From the NCBI GenBank assembly GCA_963732595.1, contig CAVSZZ010000002.1, positions 558,001 to 622,000 of the forward strand: a stretch of DNA of 64,000 bases. The letters run 5' to 3'. Below are positions 15,626 through 24,504 of the stretch, in pieces (the first letter of the stretch is position 1; every line of letters begins with the position of its first letter). Source of the stretch: JAFGXF01 sp963732595. Its GTDB lineage: Bacteria > Chloroflexota > Anaerolineae > Anaerolineales > Anaerolineaceae. Below the pieces are notes generated by a model. It did not search any database and was not told the origin of the DNA. It was given only the letters and a program-made list of their open reading frames with translations. The position numbers and the translations under genes were made by a program.

Positions 15626-17878
15626 TTATTTGACTGCCAGGGTTAGCGGCAGGTAAACCCGGAAAGGTAATGGAACCCCGGTCCCCTGGATTGCAAAGGT
15701 AAATGGATTCTCATCACCATCATCGTTGTCGAGTTTAATGATGGCCTCGCGTAATTCAAGATCCATCGGTATGAATTCAATGGTAAAGCTGATAGACTCG
15801 CCACCATCCAGCACGCTAACAGGCTGGGTCACCACCCGGAAGTCCGCACCATTCAAGCCGGTGATCTCAATCACCGGATCACCGGTCAGGTGCAGGGTTG
15901 TGGCACCGGTATTCTCGATCGTGAATGTTCTTAACACGGCGGCACCCGAGACCTCCCCATAGCCAAAATCAGTGCCATCCCAAGGGGCTGGGATAGCATC
16001 CCCGTTGGCAATCGCAACCCCATCCCAGAGGACGTTCAGCTCCTGGGCGGTCACAGCGCTGTATTCCCAGGCTCCCAGGTCCACCACCGCAATGTCATCC
16101 CCATCCCCATCCCAGAGCCGGGCTGCATGATCGTAGTCCATCGTTCCGATGGCAGTGCCCGCGGGCTCCCCTGCATCCACGCAAGGCGAGGTCGATTGGA
16201 GACGGTAATCACCGGCAGCAGGCTCCACGAACTCCGGCGAAGCGTAGAAATTGTCATGGCTTCCCAAATACCGTGAATCATTCAGGAGCGTGTGGGTGAC
16301 CAGGTCCGGGGTGAGAACCCCTCCCAGCGCGTCACCCAAGTTATTGCCCCACAGGATCGAATTGGATATCGTCACGCCGGTGATCGTATTGCTGGCATTC
16401 TTGGAATTGATATTAATGCCACCCGCTGACCAGGTGCTGGTCAGACCGTTGTTCACCAATGTCTGGTTGGTGATGGTGACATTGGAGATCGTATTGTTGC
16501 TGCCATCAGCGGTGGCATGCAGCGTGATCCCGGCATCCGTTGAATTCTGGATGAAATTCGAGCGCAGAATCACATTTTGCAGGTGGTTGTTATAAGCCCC
16601 ACCGCTGGCAGAAACCATGTAGATCCCGTTCGCCAGCCCGCCAACGATCCAATTGCGTTCGATGAGCACATTCGAGGTGATGTTATCATGCGCAGCCCAG
16701 GCCGTGGCGCCGCCGAAATGGATGCCGCCATTCGTCAATCGATTATCGGCAATCACAATATTCGACATTGTATTGCCGCTGGAATACATTCCGGATTCAT
16801 TCACAAACTCGATCGTGACATAGTCGGTTTCGATATCGTTATCGGCGATCACGACCTGGTCGGTCGTATTGTTATTGCAGTACGGCTGGTTGGATGCGTC
16901 GATGATCACCGAATTCGGATGACCGCTGATATGATTTCCACGGATTTCCAGGTCCGAGATGCGGTTGCGCAAAGCGCCGTACGATGCGGCAGGCGAAACG
17001 AACAGTGCAACGTTCACCCCACCGGGGGCATCATTATCCAGGATCTGGTTGGAGAGGATCGATACCCCCGAGATGACATTATCGGTTGGAGTGCCACCCA
17101 TTCCGGCGATCACGGATATGCCGCTGCCATTATCCTGGATGGTGTTTTCCACGATTTCAATATTTTGCGCCGTGAAAAAAGTCCGGTCCCCGAGGTTCAA
17201 ATCGATGGCGGTCTGGTTCCCGGAAAAGGCACTCTGATAGATCACGATGTCTTCCAAGGAAGTCAACCCGTTATCCGGCCTGGTGAAGATCAGCACGCCA
17301 TCCTTGCGGAAATTCTGTGCTTTCATCCCCTTGATCATGACATTGGACGCGCCATAAATGGTAAAACCATTATCCATCGTCCCGCTGCTCCCATCGAGGG
17401 TCACATCGGGAACACCATCCCCGTCGATATCGCCATCGATCAGGAGGTTTCCACGGCTGATCACCAGCATGGTATCGGTGAAATCAATAACCGCTCCCAT
17501 CATGGCAGGATCAAACCGGATGGTATCGAACTCGACGGTTCCCTCCGAAGCGACCACAGCCTCCACCAGGGAAATGCCATCCGGTCCGGGGTTTGCGATC
17601 AGGGCTGATGGGTTTGAGGTATCCCCATTGAAATCTTCACTGGCATTTGTCACCAGGAGGGTCGCACCAGAAGATGCGGCCGCACTCCGAGCCAGAGAGG
17701 CACAGACGCCTTCGCACTCAGCATGACCCATAACCGCAATAGTATTCCTCGTGGGTGAAATCTGGGCTTGAGCTGATGCAGTTGAATGAGGGAATATGAG
17801 CAGGGCTATTACCGTAACCGTCCACATGCGCAGACGAGCCACGCCAAGCCTGCGATGGCTTGAGTAATTCTGTTTCAT
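15626..17878 (-). CDS. Secreted parallel beta-helix protein with choice-of-anchor domain and YLPL-type C-terminus
   Basis: A 750-residue extracellular protein. A signal peptide follows a basic start (MKQNYSSHRRLGVARLRMWT, hydrophobic VTVIALLIF, then ASAQA). Residues about 130-520 are a right-handed beta-helix, with many turns of the type NxIxxVxIxxN seen in pectate-lyase-like or NosD/CASH proteins. Residues about 640-735 form an ASPM/SPD-2/Hydin-like (choice-of-anchor D) domain: FTIENTGATTLHLTG then FTIEFIP. The chain ends PFRVYLPLTLAVK, a tail I recognise from secreted Chloroflexota proteins. I chose the ATG at 17,878 (AGGA nearby), because the longer open frame runs backwards through a tRNA gene. 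Its ligand or substrate is unknown. Confidence 0.8.
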   Translation of the reverse strand: MKQNYSSHRRLGVARLRMWTVTVIALLIFPHSTASAQAQISPTRNTIAVMGHAECEGVCASLARSAAASSGATLLVTNASEDFNGDTSNPSALIANPGPDGISLVEAVVASEGTVEFDTIRFDPAMMGAVIDFTDTMLVISRGNLLIDGDIDGDGVPDVTLDGSSGTMDNGFTIYGASNVMIKGMKAQNFRKDGVLIFTRPDNGLTSLEDIVIYQSAFSGNQTAIDLNLGDRTFFTAQNIEIVENTIQDNGSGISVIAGMGGTPTDNVISGVSILSNQILDNDAPGGVNVALFVSPAASYGALRNRISDLEIRGNHISGHPNSVIIDASNQPYCNNNTTDQVVIADNDIETDYVTIEFVNESGMYSSGNTMSNIVIADNRLTNGGIHFGGATAWAAHDNITSNVLIERNWIVGGLANGIYMVSASGGAYNNHLQNVILRSNFIQNSTDAGITLHATADGSNNTISNVTITNQTLVNNGLTSTWSAGGININSKNASNTITGVTISNSILWGNNLGDALGGVLTPDLVTHTLLNDSRYLGSHDNFYASPEFVEPAAGDYRLQSTSPCVDAGEPAGTAIGTMDYDHAARLWDGDGDDIAVVDLGAWEYSAVTAQELNVLWDGVAIANGDAIPAPWDGTDFGYGEVSGAAVLRTFTIENTGATTLHLTGDPVIEITGLNGADFRVVTQPVSVLDGGESISFTIEFIPMDLELREAIIKLDNDDGDENPFTFAIQGTGVPLPFRVYLPLTLAVK

Positions 17879-17996
17879 CCTTGGTTCCTCTGTAATGGTG
17901 AGGTGCCCGGTACAGGCACTCACAGGCTGCAGTGCAAGGTTTTTGCACAGATCCGAATCGAAATCAAAACGGATGTAGATGTCTTCGATTGACTCG

Positions 17997-18022
17997 AAAA
18001 AAGACTCCTTTTCAGGAGTCTT
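17997..18022 (-). terminator. Rho-independent terminator of the initiator tRNA gene
   Basis: Read on the minus strand, AAGACTCCT-GAAA-AGGAGTCTT (18,022 back to 18,001) is followed directly by a run of T residues (A-run at 17,998-18,002 on the plus strand). It begins 6 bases after the tRNA 3' end. Confidence 0.8.
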
Positions 18023-18027
18023 TACAG

Positions 18028-18099
18028 TAGCGGGGCTTGGATTCGAACCAAGGACCTCCGGGTTATGAGCCCGACGAGCTGCCACTGCTCTACCCCGCA
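18028..18099 (-). tRNA. Initiator tRNA-fMet (CAT)
   Basis: The minus strand folds into a 72-nt cloverleaf. The acceptor GCGGGG/CCCCGC covers positions 2-7 and 66-71, the D-stem is GAGC/GCTC, the anticodon loop is CTCATAA, and the T arm is CTTGG-TTCGAAT-CCAAG. Initiator hallmarks are all present: an unpaired 1-72 position (here T-T), three G-C pairs at 29-31/39-41 of the anticodon stem, and an A11-T24 pair in the D-stem. CCA is not encoded and would be added by nucleotidyltransferase. A terminator follows at once. The commonest bacterial 1-72 mismatch is C-A, so T-T is a variant. Confidence 0.92.
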
Positions 18100-18180
18100 T
18101 CGTTAAGCCTGACGAGTATACCGCATTCATCCGGTCAGGTCAAGCGCCTGACCTGTTATGTCAATAATATATCAAATAAA

Positions 18181-18201
18181 AGAGCCCGAATTCCGGGCTC
18201 T
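18181..18201 (-). terminator. Terminator after the DUF4190 gene
   Basis: AGAGCCCG (18,181-18,188) pairs with CGGGCTCT (18,194-18,201) over a 5-base loop. On the minus strand it is followed by TTTATTTGAT. It lies 21 bases past the stop codon at 18,223. Confidence 0.75.
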
Positions 18202-18222
18202 CGATAGAACCAATCCCATCAT

Positions 18223-18534
18223 CTAGTTAATAATATCCGTAATCCAGATGACGAAGGAAGGCAGTAGTGCCAGTGCGATGATAATAACGATGATCGTGAT
18301 CAAGGTCAACGCCAGGTGTGCATAACCCAGGACCAGCCCGGCAGTTGCGAAGCTCTCTCCGGAATACGTGTAAGGCTTGGCCTTTATTTCTTGCTTGGCC
18401 AGATGCCCGGTAATGACCGCTGCAATCGCACCCAACACCGGTAACATGAAAAAGCTGGTCGAGCCCAGGATAAAGGAAGCCAAAGCCAATGGATTGATCG
18501 GCAGGGGTGAGTCAGGGTAATAATGCTGAGACAC
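18223..18534 (-). CDS. DUF4190 domain small membrane protein
   Basis: A 103-residue protein with three hydrophobic segments (about 12-43, 63-80 and 80-100). It shows the DUF4190 pattern NPLALASFILG, GAIAAVITGHLAKQEIK and GLVLGYAHLAL. Function is unknown for the family. The start codon is GTG at 18,534, supported by GGAG 5 bases upstream; the first residues are SQHYYPDSPLP. It follows the next gene upstream by 11 bases, so both are probably co-transcribed, ending at the hairpin at 18,181-18,201. Confidence 0.8.
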   Translation of the reverse strand: MSQHYYPDSPLPINPLALASFILGSTSFFMLPVLGAIAAVITGHLAKQEIKAKPYTYSGESFATAGLVLGYAHLALTLITIIVIIIALALLPSFVIWITDIIN

Positions 18535-18545
18535 GATTACTCCAT

Positions 18546-18941
18546 TTAATTTTCAGTTTGCAAGCGCCCTAATCCGGCCGCAGCTTCCGAATAATTCACT
18601 TCGGACGTATCCAAGGGGATGAAATCGGAGGTCTCAACGGGGGCGGGTCTTGTATTCTGCTCGATGCGTAAGATGCCCAATGGTATTTGAGCCTGCTCGT
18701 GTTTCCGCGCAGATGCAGAGAGCCCAAACAGGATACCGATCAGCAAACCGATCACACCACCCACACTTGCGTAGACCAGCAAGTCTCTGATGATGTACAA
18801 CTTGGACATATAAGCATATCCGGCTCCAGCAGCCATGCCTAGGACGGCAACCAAAAGCGGTATGGTGATCAGGCTTAAACGGGCATTGCGGTACAACCGT
18901 TTCACATGGCGTTCAAGCATCGCAGGATTGTATTCATTCAT
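18546..18941 (-). CDS. Hypothetical two-helix membrane protein
   Basis: I do not recognise this 131-residue protein. A basic amphipathic N-terminus (ERHVKRLYRNARLS) precedes two hydrophobic segments (about 21-45 and 52-76) and a soluble, acidic, Pro/Thr-rich C-terminal tail of 50 residues. AAGGAG lies 7 bases before the ATG. It shares a transcript with the DUF4190 gene, which suggests a joint envelope role without showing what it is. Confidence 0.65.
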   Translation of the reverse strand: MNEYNPAMLERHVKRLYRNARLSLITIPLLVAVLGMAAGAGYAYMSKLYIIRDLLVYASVGGVIGLLIGILFGLSASARKHEQAQIPLGILRIEQNTRPAPVETSDFIPLDTSEVNYSEAAAGLGRLQTEN

Positions 18942-18997
18942 GGCAACACTCCTTAAATACAGGTTGCCCTCTAGGATGCAAGTTCCATACCCTCTGA

Positions 18998-19957
18998 CTA
19001 ATCACGGTTAAGGATGTTCAACGCCAGGAAGGTGATCCAGCGGGAAGGGATCTTCTTCTGTCCGAACTCCCATGCATTCCAGGCCAGATACACAGACTCA
19101 GCTGAATAACGCCCTGCCTGATCCGCTTTGCTCCGTAAAACTCCGATCATCTCACGGTAGCGGTCATCGCTGTGCACCCGTGGAAAACGGCTCAATACAT
19201 CCAACACATGTAACAGGTCGAACCAAATAAAGGGAGCTTTCAGTTTACAGAAATCAGTGCCCATCTTGAACAGGTAAGGCCGGCTGTCCCATCGGTTAGA
19301 CCACTGATTGAGCAGCATTTCGATGCCTCTATCGGCCTCTTTTGAATCGCGCCACTCAACCAGATCAGCCATCACTTTCAACATCCCCAGGTTCGCAAAT
19401 GGGCAGGGATCCTCTTTGCGACCCGGGCCACGGAACTTACCCAGCTCCGGTGCCGATACACACGGCCAGCCGTTTTCGCGCACCAGGCCGGCGAGGTATG
19501 AAACAGCTTTTCCAACCCGCGGATCCCCACCAAGCCCAAGTCTGATAAGTGCGGACACTACCAAAGGCGCATCCGTCAACATCCAGGATTGATGATCTTC
19601 ACCATCGCCACCAAATGCTTTTGGGAGATTTATCGTCACAGTAAAAGGGCCTTCCTGTGATTGATTATCCATAATACGTCTGATGATTGGGTTGATAGCG
19701 GTGTCATGGTCTCGAAAACCAATATCAGCCAGAAATCCCAGCTTATGATACAGCAATGTAGCTTTATGACTCCTGATGGCCGGCCCCGGCCAACCCTTGA
19801 GGTCATCAACCAATTCCCTCACACCCGGATCCATAACCATCGCTTTCCGGACTTGCACCACCGGTTCTGCTGTCTCCGTTTGCCCCAACAACTCGACCAG
19901 CGTTGGATAAGCGATCCAAGCTGGACCTTCCAGTAACCAATCCGTTACAGTTGTCAT
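18998..19957 (-). CDS. Prenyltransferase/squalene-oxidase-like alpha/alpha-toroid protein
   Basis: The 319-residue soluble protein is built of helical repeats with internal spacing near 50 residues. Segments such as DNQSQEGPF, AVSYLAGLVRENGWP and LNQWSNRW recall the QxxDGxW repeats of terpene cyclases and prenyltransferases. It lacks the DxDD or DCTAE catalytic motifs, so it is probably not a cyclase. Cys pairs (PCPF, DFCKLK) could bind metal, but this is unproven. GGAGAG precedes the ATG. It is divergent from the thrS leader, about 55 bases from the nearest promoter element. A second protein of the same superfamily lies at 61,339. Confidence 0.6.
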   Translation of the reverse strand: MTTVTDWLLEGPAWIAYPTLVELLGQTETAEPVVQVRKAMVMDPGVRELVDDLKGWPGPAIRSHKATLLYHKLGFLADIGFRDHDTAINPIIRRIMDNQSQEGPFTVTINLPKAFGGDGEDHQSWMLTDAPLVVSALIRLGLGGDPRVGKAVSYLAGLVRENGWPCVSAPELGKFRGPGRKEDPCPFANLGMLKVMADLVEWRDSKEADRGIEMLLNQWSNRWDSRPYLFKMGTDFCKLKAPFIWFDLLHVLDVLSRFPRVHSDDRYREMIGVLRSKADQAGRYSAESVYLAWNAWEFGQKKIPSRWITFLALNILNRD

Positions 19958-20011
19958 TCTCTCTCCATTTATAGCTCTTTTGTTCTATTATATACCACAA
20001 TAAGTTCGGTA

Positions 20012-20039
20012 TTGTCAATTTAGACCCTTGTTGTATAAT
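20012..20039 (+). promoter_or_regulatory. Sigma-70 promoter of the thrS leader
   Basis: TTGTCA (20,012-20,017), a 16-base spacer and TATAAT (20,034-20,039) lie directly before the T-box leader. The same ATTGTCAAT is nearly palindromic and offers a TTGACA on the other strand for the divergent gene, although with a long spacer. Confidence 0.65.
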
Positions 20040-20280
20040 TAGATTGCATTGACCGGGACGAGTAAGCGTGTCCATCTGACAGGAAATGAGGATCATTGAC
20101 TGAAAATCCTCAACAGTATTGACACTCTGAATACCACCCGCGAGCGTGATCCTGAAAGTATGTCGAGTAAGGTGAACGGTTGACCCCGTTATCGGTCGCA
20201 ACAAGATGACCGGCAAGGCCGGTTAATCTGGGTGGAACCGCGAGAGTATACCTCCCGCCCCAGTGGGCAGGAGGTTTGTT
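20040..20280 (+). promoter_or_regulatory. T-box riboswitch (tRNA-Thr sensing) upstream of thrS
   Basis: The leader carries the conserved T-box sequence GGGTGGAACCGCG at 20,230-20,242. It is followed by a terminator hairpin CCTCCcGCCC/GGGCaGGAGG at 20,251-20,274 with a T-rich tail. The Stem I region contains CTGAATACCAC; the threonine codon ACC at 20,133-20,135 is the likely specifier, in agreement with the downstream gene. Uncharged tRNA-Thr would pair with the specifier and the T-box bulge, forming the antiterminator and allowing thrS transcription. The exact 5' boundary is estimated from the promoter. Confidence 0.92.
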
Positions 20281-20322
20281 ATTTAATAACCCCCAGCCAC
20301 AAAATTATTGATTGGAGGCAAA

Positions 20323-22121
20323 ATGGCTGAAAAGAAAGTCGAACGTTATCAGGATAGTCAACTCTATCGGGTCAGGCACTCGACCGCCCATATCATGGCC
20401 CAGGCGGTGATCGAGGAATTCCCGGAGGGTAAAGTCGCCATCGGACCTGCCATTGAGGATGGTTTTTATTACGACTTCGATCTTCCACGCCCACTCACTC
20501 CCGAGGATCTGACCGTAATTGAAAAACGCATGCGCGAGATCATCAGCGGGGATCACCCCTTCGTTCGTAAAGAGGTTTCTCCGGACGAAGCGAAGCAGCT
20601 CTTTAAAGGACAACCTTACAAGCTGGAATTGATCGCCGGGTTGGAAAGCGGCGGCATCGATGAGGATGGTAATCCCCTGACCGAAAAAGCGATCATGTCG
20701 ACCTACACATCGGACAAGTTCGTAGATCTCTGCCGCGGCCCACATGTCGAGCGCACCGGCCAGATCAATCCCTCCGCGATTAAGCTGATGTCGGTTGCTG
20801 GTGCCTACTGGCGCGGCGACGAGAAAAACCCCATGTTGCAGCGCATCTACGGAACAGTCTGGGAGACAGCCGAGCAACTCGAAGACTACCTTTGGCGGCT
20901 CGAGGAAGCCAAGAAACGCGACCATCGCAAGCTCGGCAAGGAACTTGGGCTTTTCCATTTTTCGGAAGATGTTGGCCCAGGCCTGCCGCTATTCACACCC
21001 AAAGGTGAAATGGTGCGTCACCTGATGGAAGATTATGTCCGTGACGTTCAGACCCGTTACGGATTCCAACATGTCTGGACCGGGCATCTGGTCAAGGAGG
21101 ATCTCTACAGGCGATCCGGCCATTATGATAATTACCGGGATGTGATGTTCCCTCCCATGGTGGACGAGAATATCACTTTTCGGCTTAAACCCATGAATTG
21201 TCCCAGCCATATGACCCTTTTCAAGGAAATGGGGCGTCACTCCTACCGTGAACTGCCTGCTGCGCTTCTCGGAATTCGCCACTCTTTATCGTTATGAAAA
21301 GACCGGTGAACTTTCCGGCCTGACACGCGTGCGCTCGCTGACCCAGGATGACTGTCATGTCTTCTGCACTCCCGACCAGATCGAAAGCGAATTTACATTA
21401 TCGCTAAACGTCATCAAGGAAGTGTTGGGACGTTATCGTTTCACCGATTATGTCGTGCGCCTGTCATTGCGGGGTTCGACCGGCAAATTCGTCCAGGATG
21501 ACGAAAAATGGACAAAGGCTGAGGCCGCCTTGCGTAAAGCTCTGGATGCCAACAAGATCGAATACTTCGAGGCGGCAGGTGAAGCTGCTTTCTACGGCCC
21601 CAAGGCAGATTTCCTGGCTCGCGATGTCATCGGCCGGGAATGGCAGCTCTCCACCATACAGGTCGACTTCATCCAACCCGCCCGCCTGGGCTTGACCTAC
21701 ATTGCCGAGGACGGCGCCGAGTACACACCCGTGGTTCTGCACCGGGCCGTGACCGGCTCAACCGAACGTTTCATGGGTGTGCTGATCGAGCACTTCGCCG
21801 GTGCTTTCCCGGTCTGGCTGTCACCCGTGCAGGCTGTTTTAATACCAATCGCCGACCGGCACCTGGAATATGCCCGCAAGACCGCCGAAGCACTTAAATC
21901 GCAAGGCCTGCGGGTCGAAGTCGATGAACGTGCCGACCGCATGAATGCCAAGATCCGTGACGCCCAGAATCAAAAGATACCCTACATGCTGGTGGTGGGC
22001 GACAAGGAAATGGAATCCAATCAGGTGGCAGTGCGCCTTACGCAACAATGAGAATCCCGGTCCGATGAGCCTGGATGCCTTTACTGACCTTGTGAAGAAG
22101 GACATTGAGTCCGGTGTTTGA
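20323..22121 (+). CDS. thrS: Threonyl-tRNA synthetase (two apparent single-base insertions)
   Basis: This class II synthetase charges tRNA-Thr. It begins directly with the editing domain (RHSTAHIMAQAV, then CRGPHVERTG with its Cys/His site), so the usual N-terminal TGS domain of about 60 residues is absent. Class II motifs follow: GHYDNYRDVMFPP, LKPMNCPSHM, the motif-2 loop RYEKTGELSGLTRVR, and the anticodon domain IPIADRHLEYA. The frame breaks at about 21,259 (an extra G after ELP, before LRFSEF) and about 22,040 (an extra A after VRL, before RNNENPGPM). Removing both gives 598 codons ending at 22,121. GGAGG precedes the ATG at 20,323. The essential function argues for sequence error. Confidence 0.9.
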
Positions 22122-22134
22122 ACAACGAATGACA

Positions 22135-22168
22135 CTCAGGGATTCATGATTGCCCATGAATCCCTGAG
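22135..22168 (+). terminator. Hairpin after thrS
   Basis: A perfect 14-bp inverted repeat, CTCAGGGATTCATG (22,135-22,148) with 22,155-22,168, has a 6-base loop and starts 13 bases past the repaired thrS stop. The tail ATCTCTCTGGGTG is only weakly T-rich. Confidence 0.6.
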
Positions 22169-22218
22169 ATCTCTCTGGGTGTTTACAAATGATTTGAGAT
22201 TCTGGAAAGATGAGCTAC

Positions 22219-22247
22219 TTGACAAAGTGCACAACCTTAACAATAAT
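22219..22247 (+). promoter_or_regulatory. Sigma-70 promoter of the BMP lipoprotein gene
   Basis: TTGACA (22,219-22,224), a 17-base spacer and AATAAT (22,242-22,247) lie 29 bases before the first ATG of the lipoprotein gene. Confidence 0.7.
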
Positions 22248-22276
22248 TAGAGTAGAATTCTATTACAAATAGTTAG

Positions 22277-23337
22277 ATGGCCAAAATGAAGCAGTCTACC
22301 CATTCCCATTTGCCTACTTCTGATCCTTGTCCATCAGCCTATCTGCGTGTCAATCGGGTGCGACCCAGATCCCGGCCGTTCAACAAGCGATAACCCCTTC
22401 GGTCACCACGCCCGCCTCCAACTGGAAATTGGTTGCCATTTTCCCGGGCGTTGTGACTGACGCCGACTACAACACACTGGGTTACATGGGGATTAATGAG
22501 GTTGTCCCGTGAGCTTAATATCGAGACTACCTACGAAGAAAATGTCGCCGTCAGTCAGGTCGATAGCCTCCTGCGTGAGTACATCTCGGACGGATATAAC
22601 ATCATTTGGGCGCATGGTGGTCAGTACGTCAACTCCATGGTCGACCTTGCCGCTCATTTTCCCGAGATCGTCTTTATCGCGGAAGGTGATGAGCCCATCT
22701 CGAATCCACCTGCCAATGTCTGGTTCATCGACCGGAATTTCGAGGTTGGATTCTACCTGATCGGTGCCATTGCCGCCCTGTCAACCCGGATCAGGCAAGA
22801 TCGGTTACCTGGGTGGTGAGCGTCTGCCTTTCACATACGCCGAAGTGCATGCCGCCAGGCAGGCGATCCAGGATCTGGGATTGGAAAACCAGGTCGAGTT
22901 GATCCCGGTCTGGGTTGGGGATTTTAACGATCCGATGAAAGCCAGCGAAATGACCGCGAAAACTGATCGAACAGGATGTGGATTTCATCATGGGTTCCCT
23001 CAACCTGGGCATGTTCGGTGCATTCGAAGCAGTGAAAGCCGCTCCATATCCCCGGGTCCTGATCACGGCCAAATACATGGATAAGTCCGGGTTTGCACCC
23101 AATAATTATGTCACATCCCTACTATATGACTTCACAACACCTCTAAAGGACATCATCCAACGTATCATGGCCGGTGAGACTGGCGGGTATTATTCCCTGG
23201 ATTTCGATACCGGAAAGTCGCTTCAGCTTCCCCTCTTAAATCTTGAACCGAGGGTCGAGGTGAGGGTGAATACCTTGCGGGATCAGGTCATGAATGGAAC
23301 CATCCAGGTCGTTCAGGACATCACACCTTTGCCCTAA
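22277..23337 (+). CDS. BMP-family (Med-like) substrate-binding lipoprotein, frame broken by about five extra bases
   Basis: This is a lipoprotein of the Bmp family (nucleoside or ligand binding, often with an ABC importer). Reassembled by removing one base at each of two sites in the signal region (about 22,311 and 22,324) and at about 22,490, 22,787 and 22,957, it is 351 residues. The signal core becomes LLLLILSISLSAC with a good lipobox. The body reads LVAIFPGVVTDADYNTLGYM, AHGGQYVNSMVDLAAHFPEI, WFIDRNFEVGFYLIGAIAAL, GKIGYLGGERLPF and DVDFIMGSLNLGMFGA. No permease or ATPase gene is adjacent. Without repair it is a pseudogene. The start could also be the in-frame ATG at 22,286. Confidence 0.75.
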
Positions 23338-23348
23338 CGAAGGTGGTT

Positions 23349-23909
23349 TCACCCCTCCAAGATCTCGGTTTCCCCACCCTTGGTCCTTACCTGCTGCCAG
23401 AGCACCCTGCCTTCCCGAATCGCATCGCGAATCCAGCGTTCACGTGTTGAAAGAGCAGCCCTGCCACTCTTGACCTCCATGAACACCACCTGGCGCAGGT
23501 CTCCCTCACTCAACCCATCGAACACCACAAAATCCACCGGGCTGCCGATGAAACGGGCATCCTGAGGGTTGTAATCAAATTCCGGTAAGAATGGGATGAA
23601 ATGCTCTGTCACCTTGCCCATCGTCACCGCCTGGCTCTTGGCAACAGCATCTTCGCGGATTTCCTTTCTCCTTCTCCTGAAGCCACTGGTTCAAATCGCA
23701 GTCTGGCATCCGCGGTCGCCAGTCGGTTCTGCTCCTCCCGGATATACGCGATATCCACTTCACGCCAGCGATCATACAACTCCTGAGCCCGGACCGGTCA
23801 TCTCATTGCGACTTTTCAGGTAAAGGTAAGCCAGGATGATCAGGGCGATAAAAAGGATAAGGATTACCAGTCCCAATATGATATACAAGAAGAGGGAAGA
23901 ATCAGTCAT
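23349..23909 (-). CDS. Membrane-anchored Holliday-junction-resolvase-like nuclease (PF10107-type), frame broken by three extra bases
   Basis: After removing three single bases the gene encodes 185 residues. An N-terminal membrane helix (SLFLYIILGLVILILFIALI) is followed by a charged coiled-coil-like stretch (ELYDRWREVDIAYIREEQ, then QEKEKEIREDAVAKSQAV). The C-terminal domain contains GKVTEHFIPFLPEF, DARFIGSPVDFVVFDGL and VVFMEVKSGRAALSTRER. The D-x(n)-ExK pattern (VDFVVFDG, then FMEVKSG) is a PD-(D/E)XK nuclease core, as in endonuclease-related Holliday resolvase-like proteins. The gene starts 8 bases after the stop of the nucleotidyltransferase gene, so they form an operon. The cellular role of these anchored nucleases is not known to me. 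Confidence 0.72.
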
Positions 23910-23917
23910 TGGAATTC

Positions 23918-24412
23918 CTATAGATCTTCTTTGGTTGTGGGGTGCTCAGCCAGCCAGGATCGGATGCATTCGGCTTTCTCGAAGTCGACCCATCAAGCTG
24001 CAACTTTCCATCTCATCCATGAGATTCAAGCAGCGGCAGACTGAGTCCCTCCCAGTTCCTGCGCAATATGCGTTTATCAAGCGATCGCGGGGCAACCCAA
24101 CTTCCATCCGGGAGACGATATCGGCATTCCCCCATCACCTCGACCTGAACACCATCGAAATCATATCGCGCAAACCAGGACTGCATGACCTTTGACTCGC
24201 GCAGGTGCAATGCCCAAACTGCCCTTTCAGCATTCAGGTGGTCGAATCTGTTCCGCCCCGTAACGGTCAGTCTCAAGATCGATGTCGTGTGGCTCGAGAT
24301 CGAACCCCCATAGGACCAGGTTCAAGCTGCCCGTGAAAGCCCAGGTTAATCCCAGCTGATCACACTGGCTGGCAAGGTTTTTAATTACAGGGATGTATTT
24401 GCCGGGTAGCAT
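23918..24412 (-). CDS. Nucleotidyltransferase-like protein, frame broken by three extra bases
   Basis: The repaired reading frame is 163 residues. Its N-terminal part has the minimal-nucleotidyltransferase pattern TGSLNLVLWG followed by DIDLETD (GS...DxD), which places ATP/metal-binding acidic residues as in MNT or lincosamide-type transferases. The rest reads YDFDGVQVEVMGECRYR and WVAPRSLDKRILRRNWEG, giving a third acidic strand (VQVEVMGE). The C-terminus is EKAECIRSWLAEH. It is divergent from the kinase gene and immediately upstream of the nuclease gene. Such small enzymes occur in toxin-antitoxin pairs and as antibiotic-modifying or metabolic enzymes. No HEPN partner is seen, so function is open. 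Confidence 0.6.
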
Positions 24413-24504
24413 GGATTAATGCTATCATAGAAGCCAGGGAGCGTGGCATGGCATTACTGTCGCAATCCTCCCGGCTAACTTTCTCAAGTCTGTCAGGAGC
24501 GCAC

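Noticed and set aside
16577..17608. A 343-residue open frame on the plus strand
   Set aside because: It lies antisense inside the beta-helix gene, whose repeated composition keeps the opposite frame open. It shows no motif and no ribosome binding site.
17879..18130. An extra 84-residue N-terminal extension of the beta-helix protein
   Set aside because: This part of the frame is read backwards through the initiator tRNA and its terminator, and has no signal peptide. The start at 17,878 with its own ribosome site and signal sequence is far better.
22277..23337. Four separate small genes
   Set aside because: The consecutive fragments in different frames join into one BMP-family lipoprotein when single extra bases are removed, and each junction falls inside a conserved segment.
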